A DNA stretch of 64,000 bases from Streptomyces physcomitrii (GCF_012273655.1 NZ_JAAWWP010000001.1:186001-250000), one strand, 5' to 3'. Shown: positions 1 to 8,493, counted from the first letter of the stretch. The notes: a model not told the origin generated them from the letters alone. Program-made: numbers and translations.

Positions 1-629
1 CGCAGGACGTCGAGGACGCCCGCCACCAGCTCCGGGTCGAGGGCCGAGGTGACCTCGTCGAGCAGCAGCACCTGCGGGCGCATGGCGAGCGCGCGGGCGA
101 TGGCCACCCGCTGCTGCTGGCCGCCGGAGAGCTGCGTCGGGTAGGCGTCGGTCTTGTCGCCGAGGCCCACCATGTCGAGCAGCTCGCGGGCCCGCTCCTC
201 GGCCTCGTCCTTGGGCAGGCCCAGGACGCTGACCGGCGCCTCGGTGATGTTGCGCAGCGCGCTCATGTTCGGGAAGAGGTTGAACTGCTGGAAGACCATC
301 CCGATGTTCTTGCGGACCTCGCGGATGTGCTTCTCGCCGGCCTTGACCAGCTTGCCGTTCCGCTCCTCGTGGGTGAGGTACTTCCCGCCGACCCTGATCG
401 TGCCCTCCTCGGGCTTGAGCAGGGTCATCAGGAGTCTGAGGATCGTGGTCTTGCCCGATCCGGACGGGCCTATCAGGGTGACGTGCTTGCCGGAGTTCAC
501 CGAGAAGTCCAGCTCGTCCAGGACGACATTGCTGCCGAAGCGCTTGGTGACCTTGTCGAAGCGGATCAGCTCCTTGCCGTCGACCGCGGGGTTCGACTGG
601 TCCTTGGTGAGGTTCTGGTCAGCGGACAA
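1..629 (-). CDS. ehuA: EhuA-like ABC transporter ATP-binding protein (3' part missing)
   Basis: ATPase subunit of a polar amino-acid/ectoine-type importer, driving transport through the two permeases encoded just upstream. Visible are Walker A (GPSGSGKTT, near 460-435), the ABC signature [14 protein letters not shown] (near 135-90) and Walker B with its downstream switch ([13 protein letters not shown], near 72-35). The C-terminal end runs off the left edge, so about 209 residues are present. The start is TTG at 629, overlapping the end of the permease gene, with GGAG 8 bases upstream. The gene is last in a four-gene coupled operon (B-C-D-A). The family is certain. The ectoine/hydroxyectoine substrate is inferred from resemblance of the whole operon to Ehu systems; glutamate or another polar amino acid is possible. 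Confidence 0.9.
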   Translation of the reverse strand, partial: MSADQNLTKDQSNPAVDGKELIRFDKVTKRFGSNVVLDELDFSVNSGKHVTLIGPSGSGKTTILRLLMTLLKPEEGTIRVGGKYLTHEERNGKLVKAGEKHIREVRKNIGMVFQQFNLFPNMSALRNITEAPVSVLGLPKDEAEERARELLDMVGLGDKTDAYPTQLSGGQQQRVAIARALAMRPQVLLLDEVTSALDPELVAGVLDVL

Positions 630-1266
630 GACGACGCTCCAGGGCTCGGAGGAGAAGAGAAGCCGGGTAGGCGATGACGATGAAGGCGACACCCACGACG
701 GTGAGGGCCTCGGTGGTGAAGGTCGTGTCGCTGAACGCCCGGCCCTCGCCCAGCATGTCCAGCGCGCCGATGGCGGAGATCATCGGGGAGTCCTTCAGCA
801 TCGCGACCACGTAGTTGCCGAGTGCGGGGATCACCCGGCGGATGGCCTGCGGCAGGATCACCGCGGTCCAGGTCCGGCGCTTGGACAGGCTCAGCGCGGT
901 GGCGGCCTCCCACTGCCCGACCGGTACGCCCTCGATGCCCGCCCGGTAGACCTCGGCGGTGTACGTCGAGTAGTGCAGGCCGAGGCCGATGATGCCGGTG
1001 GTCAGCGGGGACATGGTCGGCCCCCACTCGGGGACCACGTAGAACAGGAAGAAGAGCTGGACGAGCAGCGGGGTGTTCCGGATGAACTCGGTGACCGCCG
1101 CCACCGGCCAGGTGATCCACTTCTGGTCCGAGCGCAGGGCGATGGCCCAGACGAGGCCCAGGGAGAAGGCGATCAGGGTGCCCCAGCCCAGGGCCTGGAG
1201 GGTGACCAGCACCCCGTCCCAGAACTTGGGCATGAAGTCGTCGACGACCTGCCAGTCCCAGTTCAC
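619..1266 (-). CDS. ehuD: EhuD-like ABC transporter permease
   Basis: Inner-membrane permease of the HisM/GlnP type, 215 residues, about five membrane segments, with the family EAA-type loop ([15 protein letters not shown]) about two thirds along, which docks on the ATPase. The GTG start at 1266 overlaps the TGA of the upstream permease, indicating translational coupling. The frame stays open further upstream, but that part lies over the neighbouring permease gene and lacks family character. It partners with the other permease to form the channel. The substrate (ectoine or polar amino acids) is inferred from the operon. Confidence 0.9.
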   Translation of the reverse strand: MNWDWQVVDDFMPKFWDGVLVTLQALGWGTLIAFSLGLVWAIALRSDQKWITWPVAAVTEFIRNTPLLVQLFFLFYVVPEWGPTMSPLTTGIIGLGLHYSTYTAEVYRAGIEGVPVGQWEAATALSLSKRRTWTAVILPQAIRRVIPALGNYVVAMLKDSPMISAIGALDMLGEGRAFSDTTFTTEALTVVGVAFIVIAYPASLLLRALERRLVR

Positions 1267-2000
1267 TTGGCACCTCCCGTACCCGTGACGGCGTCGGTCG
1301 CCGACTTGCTGCGCAGGCCGCTGAGGAAGCCGGTCTTCTCCGGGGGCGTCTTGCCCATCCGCCGGTTGGCCTGCCGTTCCAGGAGCCGCATGCCCCGGGT
1401 GAGCAGGAAGGCGAAGACGAAGTAGATGACCAGGAGCAGCGTGTAGATCGGCGCGCTGTCGCCCTTCGCGAGACGCAGCAGATTGCCCGCGAAGGTCATG
1501 TCCGCCACCGCGATGGTGGAGACGAGGGCGGTGCCCTTGAGCAGTTCGATCAGCAGGTTGTTGAAGGGCGGGATCATCTCCGGCCAGGCCTGCGGCAGTT
1601 CGATCTTGCGCAGCCGCTGGGCCTTGGTGAAGTTCAGGGCGATGCCCGCCTCGCGCTGGGCCGGTGCGACCGCGGCGAGCGCGCCGCGCACGATCTCGGA
1701 GCCGTACGCCCCGTAGGTGAGCCCGAGGGCGAGCACGCCCGCGGCCATCGGCACGAACTGGATGCCGAGCAGCGAGGGCACCGCGTAGGCCATCCAGAAC
1801 ATCATGACCAGGGCGGAGGTGCCGCGGAAGATCTCGAAGTACGTGCCGGAGGCGAACCGGACGATCCACAGCGGCGAGGTGCGCAGGGTGCCGATCAGGA
1901 AGGAGACGGCGAGCGCCAGAGCGGCGCTGTAGACGGTGACCTGGACGGTGATCCAGATGCCCGGCAGAAACCATTCGGTGAAGAACTTCTCCGACATCAT
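1263..2000 (-). CDS. ehuC: EhuC-like ABC transporter permease
   Basis: Second permease, 245 residues, of the polar amino-acid transporter family. It has several hydrophobic segments and the EAA-type loop (PAQREAGIALNFTKAQRLR) in the middle. The ATG start at 2000 overlaps the TGA of the binding-protein gene (ATGA), so translation is coupled. It ends with a lysine/arginine-rich cytoplasmic tail. The gene pair C-D is typical of amino-acid importers with heterodimeric channels. Confidence 0.92.
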   Translation of the reverse strand: MMSEKFFTEWFLPGIWITVQVTVYSAALALAVSFLIGTLRTSPLWIVRFASGTYFEIFRGTSALVMMFWMAYAVPSLLGIQFVPMAAGVLALGLTYGAYGSEIVRGALAAVAPAQREAGIALNFTKAQRLRKIELPQAWPEMIPPFNNLLIELLKGTALVSTIAVADMTFAGNLLRLAKGDSAPIYTLLLVIYFVFAFLLTRGMRLLERQANRRMGKTPPEKTGFLSGLRSKSATDAVTGTGGAK

Positions 2001-2929
2001 GAGGCGGCTCCCTCGGCGGGAGGACAGAGGTCCTTGACCGTGAGGTCGGTCATCTCCTCCTCGGTGAAGCCGAAGGGCTTCACGAGCCGGAGCAGTTCGC
2101 CGCTCTTCTTCATCTTGTGGAGCTCCCGGTTGAAGGCGTCCCGGAAGTTCTTCTCGGAGAGCCGGAAGGCGAAGCCGCCCGCGCCGTAGGCGGGCTTCCC
2201 GTCGACCTCGGGCTGGAAGGCCTCGCTGGCCTCGACCCGGGGGCTGCCCTTGACCACGTCCTTGACGGTGACGTTGGTGCCCGCGAAGGCGTCGACCCGG
2301 CCCTGGGCGACCGCGTCGCGGCCCGCCACCTGGTCGGGGAGGATCAGGATGTCCTTGACGCCCGCGGCCTTCGCGTAGTCGACCTCGGCGTAGGCGGTGC
2401 CGCTGGCCAGCTTGAGGCCCCGCTTGGCGATGTCCTCGTAGCTCTTGATGCCCTTGGGGTTGCCCTTGCGGACGATGAAGGCGTCGAGCATCAGATAGTC
2501 GGGGTCCGAGAAGAGGACCTGCTCGCAGCGGACCGGGTTGATGTACATGCCCGCCGAGACGACGTCGAACTGCTGGACCTTGAGGCCGGGTATCAGCGAG
2601 CCGAACTGCGTCGGTATCGCGCGTACGTCGGGTATCCCGAGCCGCTTGAAGATGACCTTCGCGATCGCGGGCGCCTCCCCGGTCGCCTCGCCGTCCGCAT
2701 CGATGTAGCCGAAGGGCTTCTCACCGGCGACGCCGATCTTGACCGTGCCCGAATCGCGGAGCTTGTCGAGCAGGCTGCCGCCCTCGACCGTCCCCTCGTC
2801 GGGTACGCGGCTGCAGCCGGCGGCGCCCAGCGCGGCCACCGAGCCGAGCGCTGCCGCCCCCGCGAACAGCGACCGGCGGCGCATGCCACCCGGTTCCCGT
2901 TGGTGTTGTCTTTCCGAAGTCGGAGCCAT
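1997..2929 (-). CDS. ehuB: EhuB-like substrate-binding lipoprotein
   Basis: Extracytoplasmic solute-binding protein, family 3 (amino acid/ectoine type), 310 residues from ATG 2929. A twin-arginine-like segment MRRRSLFAGA (residues 16-25) precedes a hydrophobic stretch and a lipobox GAAGC with Cys39, so it is probably a Tat-exported lipoprotein. The mature part has typical elements such as KIGVAGEKPFGYID, FDVVSAGMYINPVRCEQV and ELHKMKKSGELLRLVKPFGF. Its sequence matches what I know of streptomycete EhuB proteins. An alternative GTG start at 2971 has a better ribosome site (GAAGGGG). First gene of the transporter operon, divergent from the DUF3830 gene. Confidence 0.9.
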   Translation of the reverse strand: MAPTSERQHQREPGGMRRRSLFAGAAALGSVAALGAAGCSRVPDEGTVEGGSLLDKLRDSGTVKIGVAGEKPFGYIDADGEATGEAPAIAKVIFKRLGIPDVRAIPTQFGSLIPGLKVQQFDVVSAGMYINPVRCEQVLFSDPDYLMLDAFIVRKGNPKGIKSYEDIAKRGLKLASGTAYAEVDYAKAAGVKDILILPDQVAGRDAVAQGRVDAFAGTNVTVKDVVKGSPRVEASEAFQPEVDGKPAYGAGGFAFRLSEKNFRDAFNRELHKMKKSGELLRLVKPFGFTEEEMTDLTVKDLCPPAEGAAS

Positions 2930-3034
2930 GGGCGCGCGGCTACCCCAATGCATGCGGAGTATGCGGTTCACTTTCGGCCCCTTCTGTGGGCCCTGCCTCC
3001 CGAGCCCCCTTGACCCCAGGAGCACCCATGGTTC

Positions 3035-3550
3035 ATGACTTGGTCCATGACTGAGCGATTCATCGAGGTCTCCCTTCCCAAGCGCGGTGTCCACTGCACT
3101 GCGAAGCTTCTCGACGACCGCGCGCCCCTGACCTGTCAGGCGGTGTGGGACGCACTCCCGCTGGGAGGGGACGTCTATCACGCGAAGTATGCCCGCAATG
3201 AGATCTATGCGCTCTTCGAGCCTTTCGCGGCCCAGGAGCCCCCGATGGAGAACCCCACGGTCACGCCCATCCCCGGGGATCTCTGCTACTTCTCCTTCAA
3301 CGGCACCCAGCTGGGAAGTCAGGCCTACGGCTACGCCTCGGCGGGCGCCGAGGTGAAGGCGGGGGCCACCCTGGTGGACCTGGCGCTGTTCTACGAGCGG
3401 AACAACCTGCTCCTCAACGGCGACCTCGGCTGGATCCCGGGCATCGTCTGGGGCAGCGTCGTCGAGGGCCTGGACCGGATGGCCGACGCCTGCCAGGACC
3501 TGTGGCGCGCGGGCGCCCTCGGCGAGTCCCTGACCTTCAAGCGGGCCTGA
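3035..3550 (+). CDS. DUF3830 family protein
   Basis: A 171-residue protein of the DUF3830 family; no enzyme activity is established as far as I know. Typical pieces are the N-terminal AKLLDDRAPLTCQAVWDALP, then GDVYHAKYARNEIYALFEPF and PIPGDLCYFSF. The start is ATG 3035 or the in-frame ATG 3047. The best ribosome site (AGGAG at 3018-3022) sits closer to an out-of-frame ATG at 3028 that opens a nine-codon frame, so initiation may be unusual. It is divergent from ehuB and convergent with the amidase 31 bases downstream. Its recurring company (transporter, amidase, Asp/Glu-racemase-like proteins) suggests a role in catabolism of the imported compound. Confidence 0.85.
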   Translation: MTWSMTERFIEVSLPKRGVHCTAKLLDDRAPLTCQAVWDALPLGGDVYHAKYARNEIYALFEPFAAQEPPMENPTVTPIPGDLCYFSFNGTQLGSQAYGYASAGAEVKAGATLVDLALFYERNNLLLNGDLGWIPGIVWGSVVEGLDRMADACQDLWRAGALGESLTFKRA

Positions 3551-3581
3551 GCCCCGGCCTCCGAGCGCGCCCGGGCCCCGC

Positions 3582-4985
3582 TCAGAGGGCCGTGCTCTCC
3601 GGCACCCCCGCCGCCCCGGCCGCGTACAGCGCGTGCGCGGCCCGCAGCACCAGGGCGTCCTCGTGCCGCGCCGCCACCAGCTGCAGCCCGATCGGCAGCC
3701 CGGCCGCGTCCAGGCCGACGGGCACGCTGGCGGCCGGCTGCTGGGTGAGGTTGAAGGGGTACGTGAAGGGGGTCCAGCCCGTCCACCGGGTGAGGCCCGA
3801 GCCGGGCGGCACCTCCACGCCGCCCTCGAAGGCGGTCAGCGGCAGCGTCGGGGTCACCAGGAGGTCCCAGTCGCGGTGGAAGGCGCCCATCCGGCGGCCG
3901 AGATCCATCCGTACGTCCACCGCCGCCAGGTAGTCCAGCGCGCTGTGCCGGGCGCCCTCCTCGCAGATCTCCCGCAGCCCGGGGTCGAGCAGGGCGCGCT
4001 GCTCCTCGCTCAGGCCCTGGGTGACCCGGGCGGCGCCGCTGAACCACAGGGTGTGGAAGGCGGCCACCGGGTCCGCGAAGCCGGGGTCCCGCTCCTCGAC
4101 GTGCGCCCCGAGGTCCTCCAGGCGCTCCACGGCCCGCCGCACCGCCGCGGCCACCTCGGGCTGCACCTCGACCTGCCCGCCGAAGTCGGGGGAGAAGGCG
4201 ATCCGCAGGCCCGACAGCCCGCCGTCCAGCTGCTGGGTGAACTCGCCCTGGGACGGGGCGAGTTGGGACCAGTCGCGGGGGTCGGGGCCGCTGATCACAT
4301 CCATCATCAGAGCCGCGTCGGCGGCGTCCCGGGTCATCGGGCCGACATGCGCGAGGGTGCCGAAGGCGCTCGCCGGGTACAGCGGCACCCGCCCGTAGGT
4401 CGGCTTCAGCGCGAAGATCCCGCTGAAGGCCGCCGGGATCCGCACCGAGCCGCCGCCGTCGGTGCCCAGCGAGAGCGGCCCGCAGCCGAGCGCCACCGCC
4501 GCCGCGCTGCCGCCGCTGGAGCCGCCCGCGGTCCGCGCGGGGTCGTACGGATTGCCGGTGACCCCCGAGAGCGGCGAGTCGGTGACCCCCTTCCAGCCGT
4601 ACTCCGGGGTGGTCGTCTTCCCCGCGAAGACCGCCCCGTGCTCGCGCAGCCGGGCCACCGAGGGGGCGTCCTCGGGGAACTCGCCGGTGGTCGGCGCGGT
4701 ACGGGAGCCGCGCAGGGTGGGCGCCCCCCGCAGCAGCAGGATGTCCTTCACGGTGACCGGCACCCCGTCGACCAGGCCCGCGGGCTCCCCGCGCCGCCAC
4801 CGGTCCTCGGAGGCGCGCGCCTGCTCCAGCGCCTCCTCGCCGTGCACCCGCACGAAGGCGTTGACCGCGTGCTCGGTCTCCTCGATCCGCGCCAGCACCG
4901 CCCGCACCACCTCGACGGGACTGAACTCGCCGCCGCGGTACCCCGCCACCAGCTCGGTCGCCGTCAGCCGGCTGAGGTCGCTCAT
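3582..4985 (-). CDS. Amidase signature family hydrolase
   Basis: A 467-residue amidase-signature enzyme hydrolysing a C-N amide bond, probably in the cytoplasm. The Ser-cisSer-Lys triad is visible as Lys80 (GVPVTVKDI), Ser157 (GGSSGGS) and Ser180 (TDGGGSVR). The length is normal for the family. The start is ATG 4985 with GAGGAG 5 bases upstream; the longer open frame upstream has no family match. It resembles GatA, but no gatB/gatC is nearby, so it is a stand-alone amidase. It lies between the DUF3830 gene and a 2-hydroxyacid dehydrogenase, which argues for a catabolic role. The substrate is unknown. Confidence 0.92.
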   Translation of the reverse strand: MSDLSRLTATELVAGYRGGEFSPVEVVRAVLARIEETEHAVNAFVRVHGEEALEQARASEDRWRRGEPAGLVDGVPVTVKDILLLRGAPTLRGSRTAPTTGEFPEDAPSVARLREHGAVFAGKTTTPEYGWKGVTDSPLSGVTGNPYDPARTAGGSSGGSAAAVALGCGPLSLGTDGGGSVRIPAAFSGIFALKPTYGRVPLYPASAFGTLAHVGPMTRDAADAALMMDVISGPDPRDWSQLAPSQGEFTQQLDGGLSGLRIAFSPDFGGQVEVQPEVAAAVRRAVERLEDLGAHVEERDPGFADPVAAFHTLWFSGAARVTQGLSEEQRALLDPGLREICEEGARHSALDYLAAVDVRMDLGRRMGAFHRDWDLLVTPTLPLTAFEGGVEVPPGSGLTRWTGWTPFTYPFNLTQQPAASVPVGLDAAGLPIGLQLVAARHEDALVLRAAHALYAAGAAGVPESTAL

Positions 4986-5144
4986 CGCACTCCTCGGTTC
5001 ACGCTCGCCTCCCGGCCCGGCGGCCGCCGGACCGGTCCCTCGCCCGTACGCGCTCCGCCGCCCGCGGGGCCCGTACGGAAGCTCTCGCACGGCCCGGACG
5101 GCACCTCTCGCGCGGCCGTAGGGTTCCGGGCCCCGCGGGCGGGC

Positions 5145-6092
5145 TCAGTGCCCGGGAACGTACCCGCGCTCCTTGTCGACGACATTGCGCAGCGGTTGCC
5201 CGGCGGTCCACCGCTCGAACTGCGCGACGAACTGCTCGCCCAGATCGTCCCGCCAGCCGACGGTGTCGCCGCTCATGTGCGGCGAGACGATCAGCCCCGG
5301 GGCCTCCCACAGCGAGCTCCCGGCGGGCAGCGGCTCCCGCTCGAAGACGTCCAGGGCGGCACCCGCGAGACGGCGTTCGGCCAGCGCCTCGGCGAGATCG
5401 GACTCCACGACGAGCTGTCCCCGGCCGACGTTGACGAAGCACGCCGAGGGCGGCATCAGCGCGAAGCGCCGCCGGTCGAACATGCCGCGGGTGTCCTCGG
5501 TCAGCGGCGCCACGCACACCACCCAGTCGGCACGCGTCAGCAGCGCGTCCAGGTCCTCCGGACCGTGCACCTCGCCGCGCGCGGTCCGGCCGACCAGCGC
5601 CGTGGTGATCCCGAGCGCCTCCAGGGTGCGCACGATGGCCCGGCCGATGGGACCCGAACCCACCACACAGGCGCGAGTTCCGGCCACCCGCCGGCTTTCC
5701 CGATGGCGCCATTGGTGCGCCCTCTGGAGTTCCAGGGTGCGCGGAAGATCTTTCGCCATCGACAAAACGAGCGCGGCGACATATTCCGCGATGGGCTGGT
5801 CGAAGATCCCGCGCGCGTTGGTCACCACCGTGTCGGAGGCGGCCAGCTCCGGGGACATCAGATGATCTACGCCCGCGCTCGCGGTGTGCACCCAGCGTGG
5901 CCGCGGACCCTCGCCCGGCCAGGCCTCGCGCACCGCGTGCGAGAGGAAGTCCCAGACCAGCAGGACATCCGCCTCAGGCAGCTGACCTGCGAGGGAGTCC
6001 TCGTCGGCGTGGAGGATCCGTGCCTTTCCGGTGAGTTTCCCGAGACGGGGCTGCGGCTCCGCGTCGAGCACGAGAAGGGTCGGTTCTGTCAT
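5145..6092 (-). CDS. D-isomer-specific 2-hydroxyacid dehydrogenase
   Basis: NAD(P)-dependent oxidoreductase of the D-2-hydroxyacid dehydrogenase family, 315 residues. The Rossmann motif is GSGPIG (145-150). Likely catalytic residues are Arg224 (NVGRG), Glu253 (EREPLP) and His272 (SPHMSG). The N-terminal substrate domain is shorter than in glycerate or phosphoglycerate dehydrogenases. The start is ATG 6092, without a good ribosome site; the in-frame ATG 6149 is no better. It sits 159 bases upstream of the amidase on the same strand and is divergent from the isomerase pair, so it may act on a 2-oxo or hydroxy acid from the same pathway. Confidence 0.9.
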   Translation of the reverse strand: MTEPTLLVLDAEPQPRLGKLTGKARILHADEDSLAGQLPEADVLLVWDFLSHAVREAWPGEGPRPRWVHTASAGVDHLMSPELAASDTVVTNARGIFDQPIAEYVAALVLSMAKDLPRTLELQRAHQWRHRESRRVAGTRACVVGSGPIGRAIVRTLEALGITTALVGRTARGEVHGPEDLDALLTRADWVVCVAPLTEDTRGMFDRRRFALMPPSACFVNVGRGQLVVESDLAEALAERRLAGAALDVFEREPLPAGSSLWEAPGLIVSPHMSGDTVGWRDDLGEQFVAQFERWTAGQPLRNVVDKERGYVPGH

Positions 6093-6176
6093 GGCGGGGA
6101 AACCGTTTCGCAATGCGTGTCCGCTTCTCTGGGAGGCGTATCGGATCATGCCGATCGGGCGGCTGAGAACTGCGGA

Positions 6177-6205
6177 TTGACCACGCTGGCACCGGAACCT
6201 ACCTT
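6177..6205 (+). promoter_or_regulatory. Possible HrdB-type promoter of the isomerase pair
   Basis: TTGACC (6177-6182) and TACCTT (6200-6205) separated by exactly 17 bases, pointing to the isomerase gene that starts at 6330. This would give a leader of roughly 115 bases. Identified by eye only. Confidence 0.45.
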
Positions 6206-6329
6206 CGTCAACACGGACCCTTTTTGCGATCCGCATCGCCCCGTCCCGACGTCCCGGCATGTGCCGGTCATTCCCTAATTCCGGCCACCGCTGGCCGGCC
6301 CTCCGCACGCCCGAGAAGAGGGGCCTGCT

Positions 6330-7229
6330 ATGGACGTCTCCTATCTCTCCTATCTCGGTGGGCCCCACCCGCAACGCGGTGTGGGAGTGGTCGCCCCCTT
6401 CGATTTCGCGCTCGACCGTGAGCTGTGGCGCTGGGTACCCGACGAGGTGTCGCTGCACGTCACACGGACCCCCTATGTGCCGGTGGAGGTCAGCCTCGAC
6501 CTCGCCCGGCTGGTGAGTGAGCACGAGACCCTCGGCGAGGCGGTGCGCGCACTCGGCACCCCCGGGCCCGAGGTACTCGCCTACGCCTGCACCTCGGGCA
6601 GCTTCGTCGGCGGCAGAGCCGGCGAGCTGGCCATGTGCGAGGCGATGACCAGGGCCGGCGAGGTCCCCTCGCTGACCACCTCCGGCGCCCTCCTGGAAGC
6701 CCTCGACGAACTCGGCGCCCGCCGCATCGCGCTCGTCACCCCCTACACGATGTCGGTGACCCACTCCCTGGAGGACTATCTCGCCGAGGGCGGCGTCACC
6801 GTCCTCGGGCGGGCCTTCATGGGCCTGACCCGGCACATCTGGAAGGTCCCCTACCGCGACGTGGTGGACATGGCGAGGCATGCTGTAAGTGGGTTCGCCG
6901 ACGAGGTCGACGCACTGTTCATCAGCTGTACGAACCTGCCGACGTACGACGTGATCCCGCAGCTGGAGGCGGAGCTCAGGATGCCCGTCATCTCGGCCAA
7001 CCAGGTCACGATGTGGGCAGCACTGCGCAGGCTGGGTACGCGTGCGGTGGGGCCGTACCAGGCGCTGCTCGACCCGAGCGCGCGCCCGGGCGCGGCACCG
7101 CTGGAGACACCGCCGCTGGACACGCCGCCCGCGGCGGGGGGACAGGTCCCCCTGCAGGACTCCCTGCCGGAGGCCCTGCGGGAGTCGCTGCAGGACTCGC
7201 TGCAGGAGGGACAGCCACCATGGCCCTAG
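6330..7229 (+). CDS. Maleate cis-trans isomerase / Asp-Glu racemase superfamily protein
   Basis: A 299-residue member of the superfamily containing maleate isomerase, arylmalonate decarboxylase and the ectoine-utilisation protein EutA. Both active-site cysteines are present: Cys87 (YACTSGSF) and Cys199 (FISCTNLPTY). The fold ends near residue 250. The last 45 residues are a proline/glutamine-rich tail with repeated short motifs (LQDSLPEAL, LQDSLQE), absent from ordinary family members. The start is ATG 6330, with a GAGGGG ribosome site. The paralogous next gene lies 33 bases downstream, probably in one operon. The reaction is cis-trans isomerisation, racemisation or decarboxylation of a small dicarboxylate; the substrate is unproven. 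Confidence 0.85.
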   Translation: MDVSYLSYLGGPHPQRGVGVVAPFDFALDRELWRWVPDEVSLHVTRTPYVPVEVSLDLARLVSEHETLGEAVRALGTPGPEVLAYACTSGSFVGGRAGELAMCEAMTRAGEVPSLTTSGALLEALDELGARRIALVTPYTMSVTHSLEDYLAEGGVTVLGRAFMGLTRHIWKVPYRDVVDMARHAVSGFADEVDALFISCTNLPTYDVIPQLEAELRMPVISANQVTMWAALRRLGTRAVGPYQALLDPSARPGAAPLETPPLDTPPAAGGQVPLQDSLPEALRESLQDSLQEGQPPWP

Positions 7230-7262
7230 CCGGGCGGCCAGAGCGAAGGAGCTGAACTGCAC

Positions 7263-8000
7263 GTGACCGCGATCGGAATCCTCTACCCCGGCCACTCCGC
7301 CGAGGACGACTATCCCCGTATCGAGCAGTTGCTCGGCAGTGACATCAGGCTGCCCCTGGTGCACACCGACATCGGCGAGGACGCCCACCGGGTCGACGCG
7401 CTGCTCGAAATGGGCTCCGCGGACCGGCTCGCCGCGGGCGTGGAGGAGCTGCGCCTCGCGGGCGCCGAGGCGGTGGTCTGGGCCTGCACCAGCGGCAGCT
7501 TCGTCTACGGCTGGGACGGCGCCCACGAGCAGGTGCGCAAGCTGGCCCTCTCGGCCGGGCTGCCCGCCTCCAGCACCTCCTTCGCCTTCGCCCACGCGGT
7601 ACGCGAACTGGGGGTGAAGCGGGTCGCGGTCGCCGCCACCTACCCCGAGGACGTCGCAGGACTCTTCTCCGACTTCCTCAAGGCGGCCGGCGCCGACGTC
7701 CTCTCGGTACGCGGCAGCGGCATCATCACCGCCGCCGAGGTCGGCACCTGGCAGTGGCCGGAGGTCCTGGAGATGGCCCGCGCGGGCGACCACCCCGACG
7801 CCGAGGCGGTCCTCCTCCCGGACACCGCCCTGCACACCGCCGCCTACGTCCGCGACCTGGAGACCGAACTCGGCAAGCCCGTCCTCACCGCCAACCAGGT
7901 CACCACCTGGGAAGCCCTCCGCCTCGCCGACCGCCGCGTCAACGCCCCTGAACTGGGGCGCCTGTTCACCCGCGAACCGGTGGTCCAGATGCCGGGCTGA
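7263..8000 (+). CDS. Maleate isomerase-like paralogue lacking the second catalytic Cys
   Basis: A 245-residue paralogue of the preceding protein. The first cysteine is kept (Cys75, WACTSGSF). At the position of the second, the sequence reads LLPDTALHT, with Asp187 where SCTNLPT stands in the upstream copy. The later ANQVTTWEALR block is well conserved. It probably forms a heteromer with the neighbour or catalyses a one-cysteine reaction, as arylmalonate decarboxylase does with the other cysteine. The start is GTG 7263, with AAGGAG about 12 bases upstream. A strong hairpin follows the gene. Confidence 0.82.
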   Translation: MTAIGILYPGHSAEDDYPRIEQLLGSDIRLPLVHTDIGEDAHRVDALLEMGSADRLAAGVEELRLAGAEAVVWACTSGSFVYGWDGAHEQVRKLALSAGLPASSTSFAFAHAVRELGVKRVAVAATYPEDVAGLFSDFLKAAGADVLSVRGSGIITAAEVGTWQWPEVLEMARAGDHPDAEAVLLPDTALHTAAYVRDLETELGKPVLTANQVTTWEALRLADRRVNAPELGRLFTREPVVQMPG

Positions 8001-8035
8001 GCCCATCTGCTCGGCAACACAACCGCGCGTCGATA

Positions 8036-8076
8036 CGACTACGGGCCGCTCCGGGAGTTCGGGGCGGCCCGTGGTC
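8036..8076 (+). terminator. Hairpin terminator after the isomerase operon
   Basis: Inverted repeat with arms starting CGACTACGGGCCGC and ending GCGGCCCGTGGTCG around a short GC-rich loop. It lies 36 bases after the isomerase stop and 21 bases before the stop of the opposing DUF397 gene, so it may serve both directions. Confidence 0.75.
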
Positions 8077-8096
8077 GTGTTCGCTTGCGTACGGGA

Positions 8097-8285
8097 TCAG
8101 TCGGCGGCTGCGTGCTCGATGAACCGGGCCCAGGCGTGAGGGCTCACCGAGAAGGGCGGGCGCTCGGTGTCCTTGGAATCCCGTACGTGGACGGAGAGTT
8201 GGGCGACGGCGACTTCGACGCAGTTGTCGCCTTCCGTTCCGCTGTAGCTGGACTTGAACCAGTGGAGGCGGGTCATGGGGTGCAT
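8097..8285 (-). CDS. DUF397 domain protein (copy 2)
   Basis: A 62-residue protein consisting only of a DUF397 domain (LHWFKSSYSG, GDNCVEVA, VHVRDSKD, FSVSPHAWARFI). Such proteins accompany XRE/DUF5753 regulators in streptomycetes (WhiJ and Scr-type modules) and are thought to bind the regulator. The start is ATG 8285 with GAGGAG 5 bases upstream. It is the last gene of the XRE-DUF397-DUF397 operon and about 70% identical to the upstream copy by eye. Confidence 0.9.
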   Translation of the reverse strand: MHPMTRLHWFKSSYSGTEGDNCVEVAVAQLSVHVRDSKDTERPPFSVSPHAWARFIEHAAAD

Positions 8286-8304
8286 GGCGCTCCTCGCGTG
8301 AGTG

Positions 8305-8493
8305 TCAGCTGGTGGCCGTGTGCTCGACGAACTGGGCCCAGGCCTGCGGCGCGACCGAGAAGGCCGGGCGGGTGGTGTCCTTGGAGTCACGGATGTGGAT
8401 GGCCTCACGGGCGATGGCGACCTCAATGCAGTTGTCGCCCTGGGTGCCGCTGTAGCTGGACTTGAACCACGAAAGTTCACTGCTGCTGCTCAT
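8305..8493 (-). CDS. DUF397 domain protein (copy 1)
   Basis: A 62-residue DUF397 protein, tandem paralogue of the next gene. It shows SWFKSSYSGTQGDNCIEVA and IHIRDSKDTTRPAFSVAPQAW. The ATG overlaps the stop of the XRE regulator gene (ATGA), so the two are translationally coupled. Probable small partner or antagonist of that regulator. Confidence 0.9.
   Translation of the reverse strand: MSSSSELSWFKSSYSGTQGDNCIEVAIAREAIHIRDSKDTTRPAFSVAPQAWAQFVEHTATS

Noticed and set aside
3582..4985. Amidase considered as GatA of the tRNA amidotransferase
   Set aside because: No gatB or gatC beside it and catabolic-type neighbours; the general amidase-signature family fits.
3633..6278. 881-codon open frame on the plus strand
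   Set aside because: Lies opposite the amidase and dehydrogenase genes, whose catalytic motifs are evident; product has no family character.
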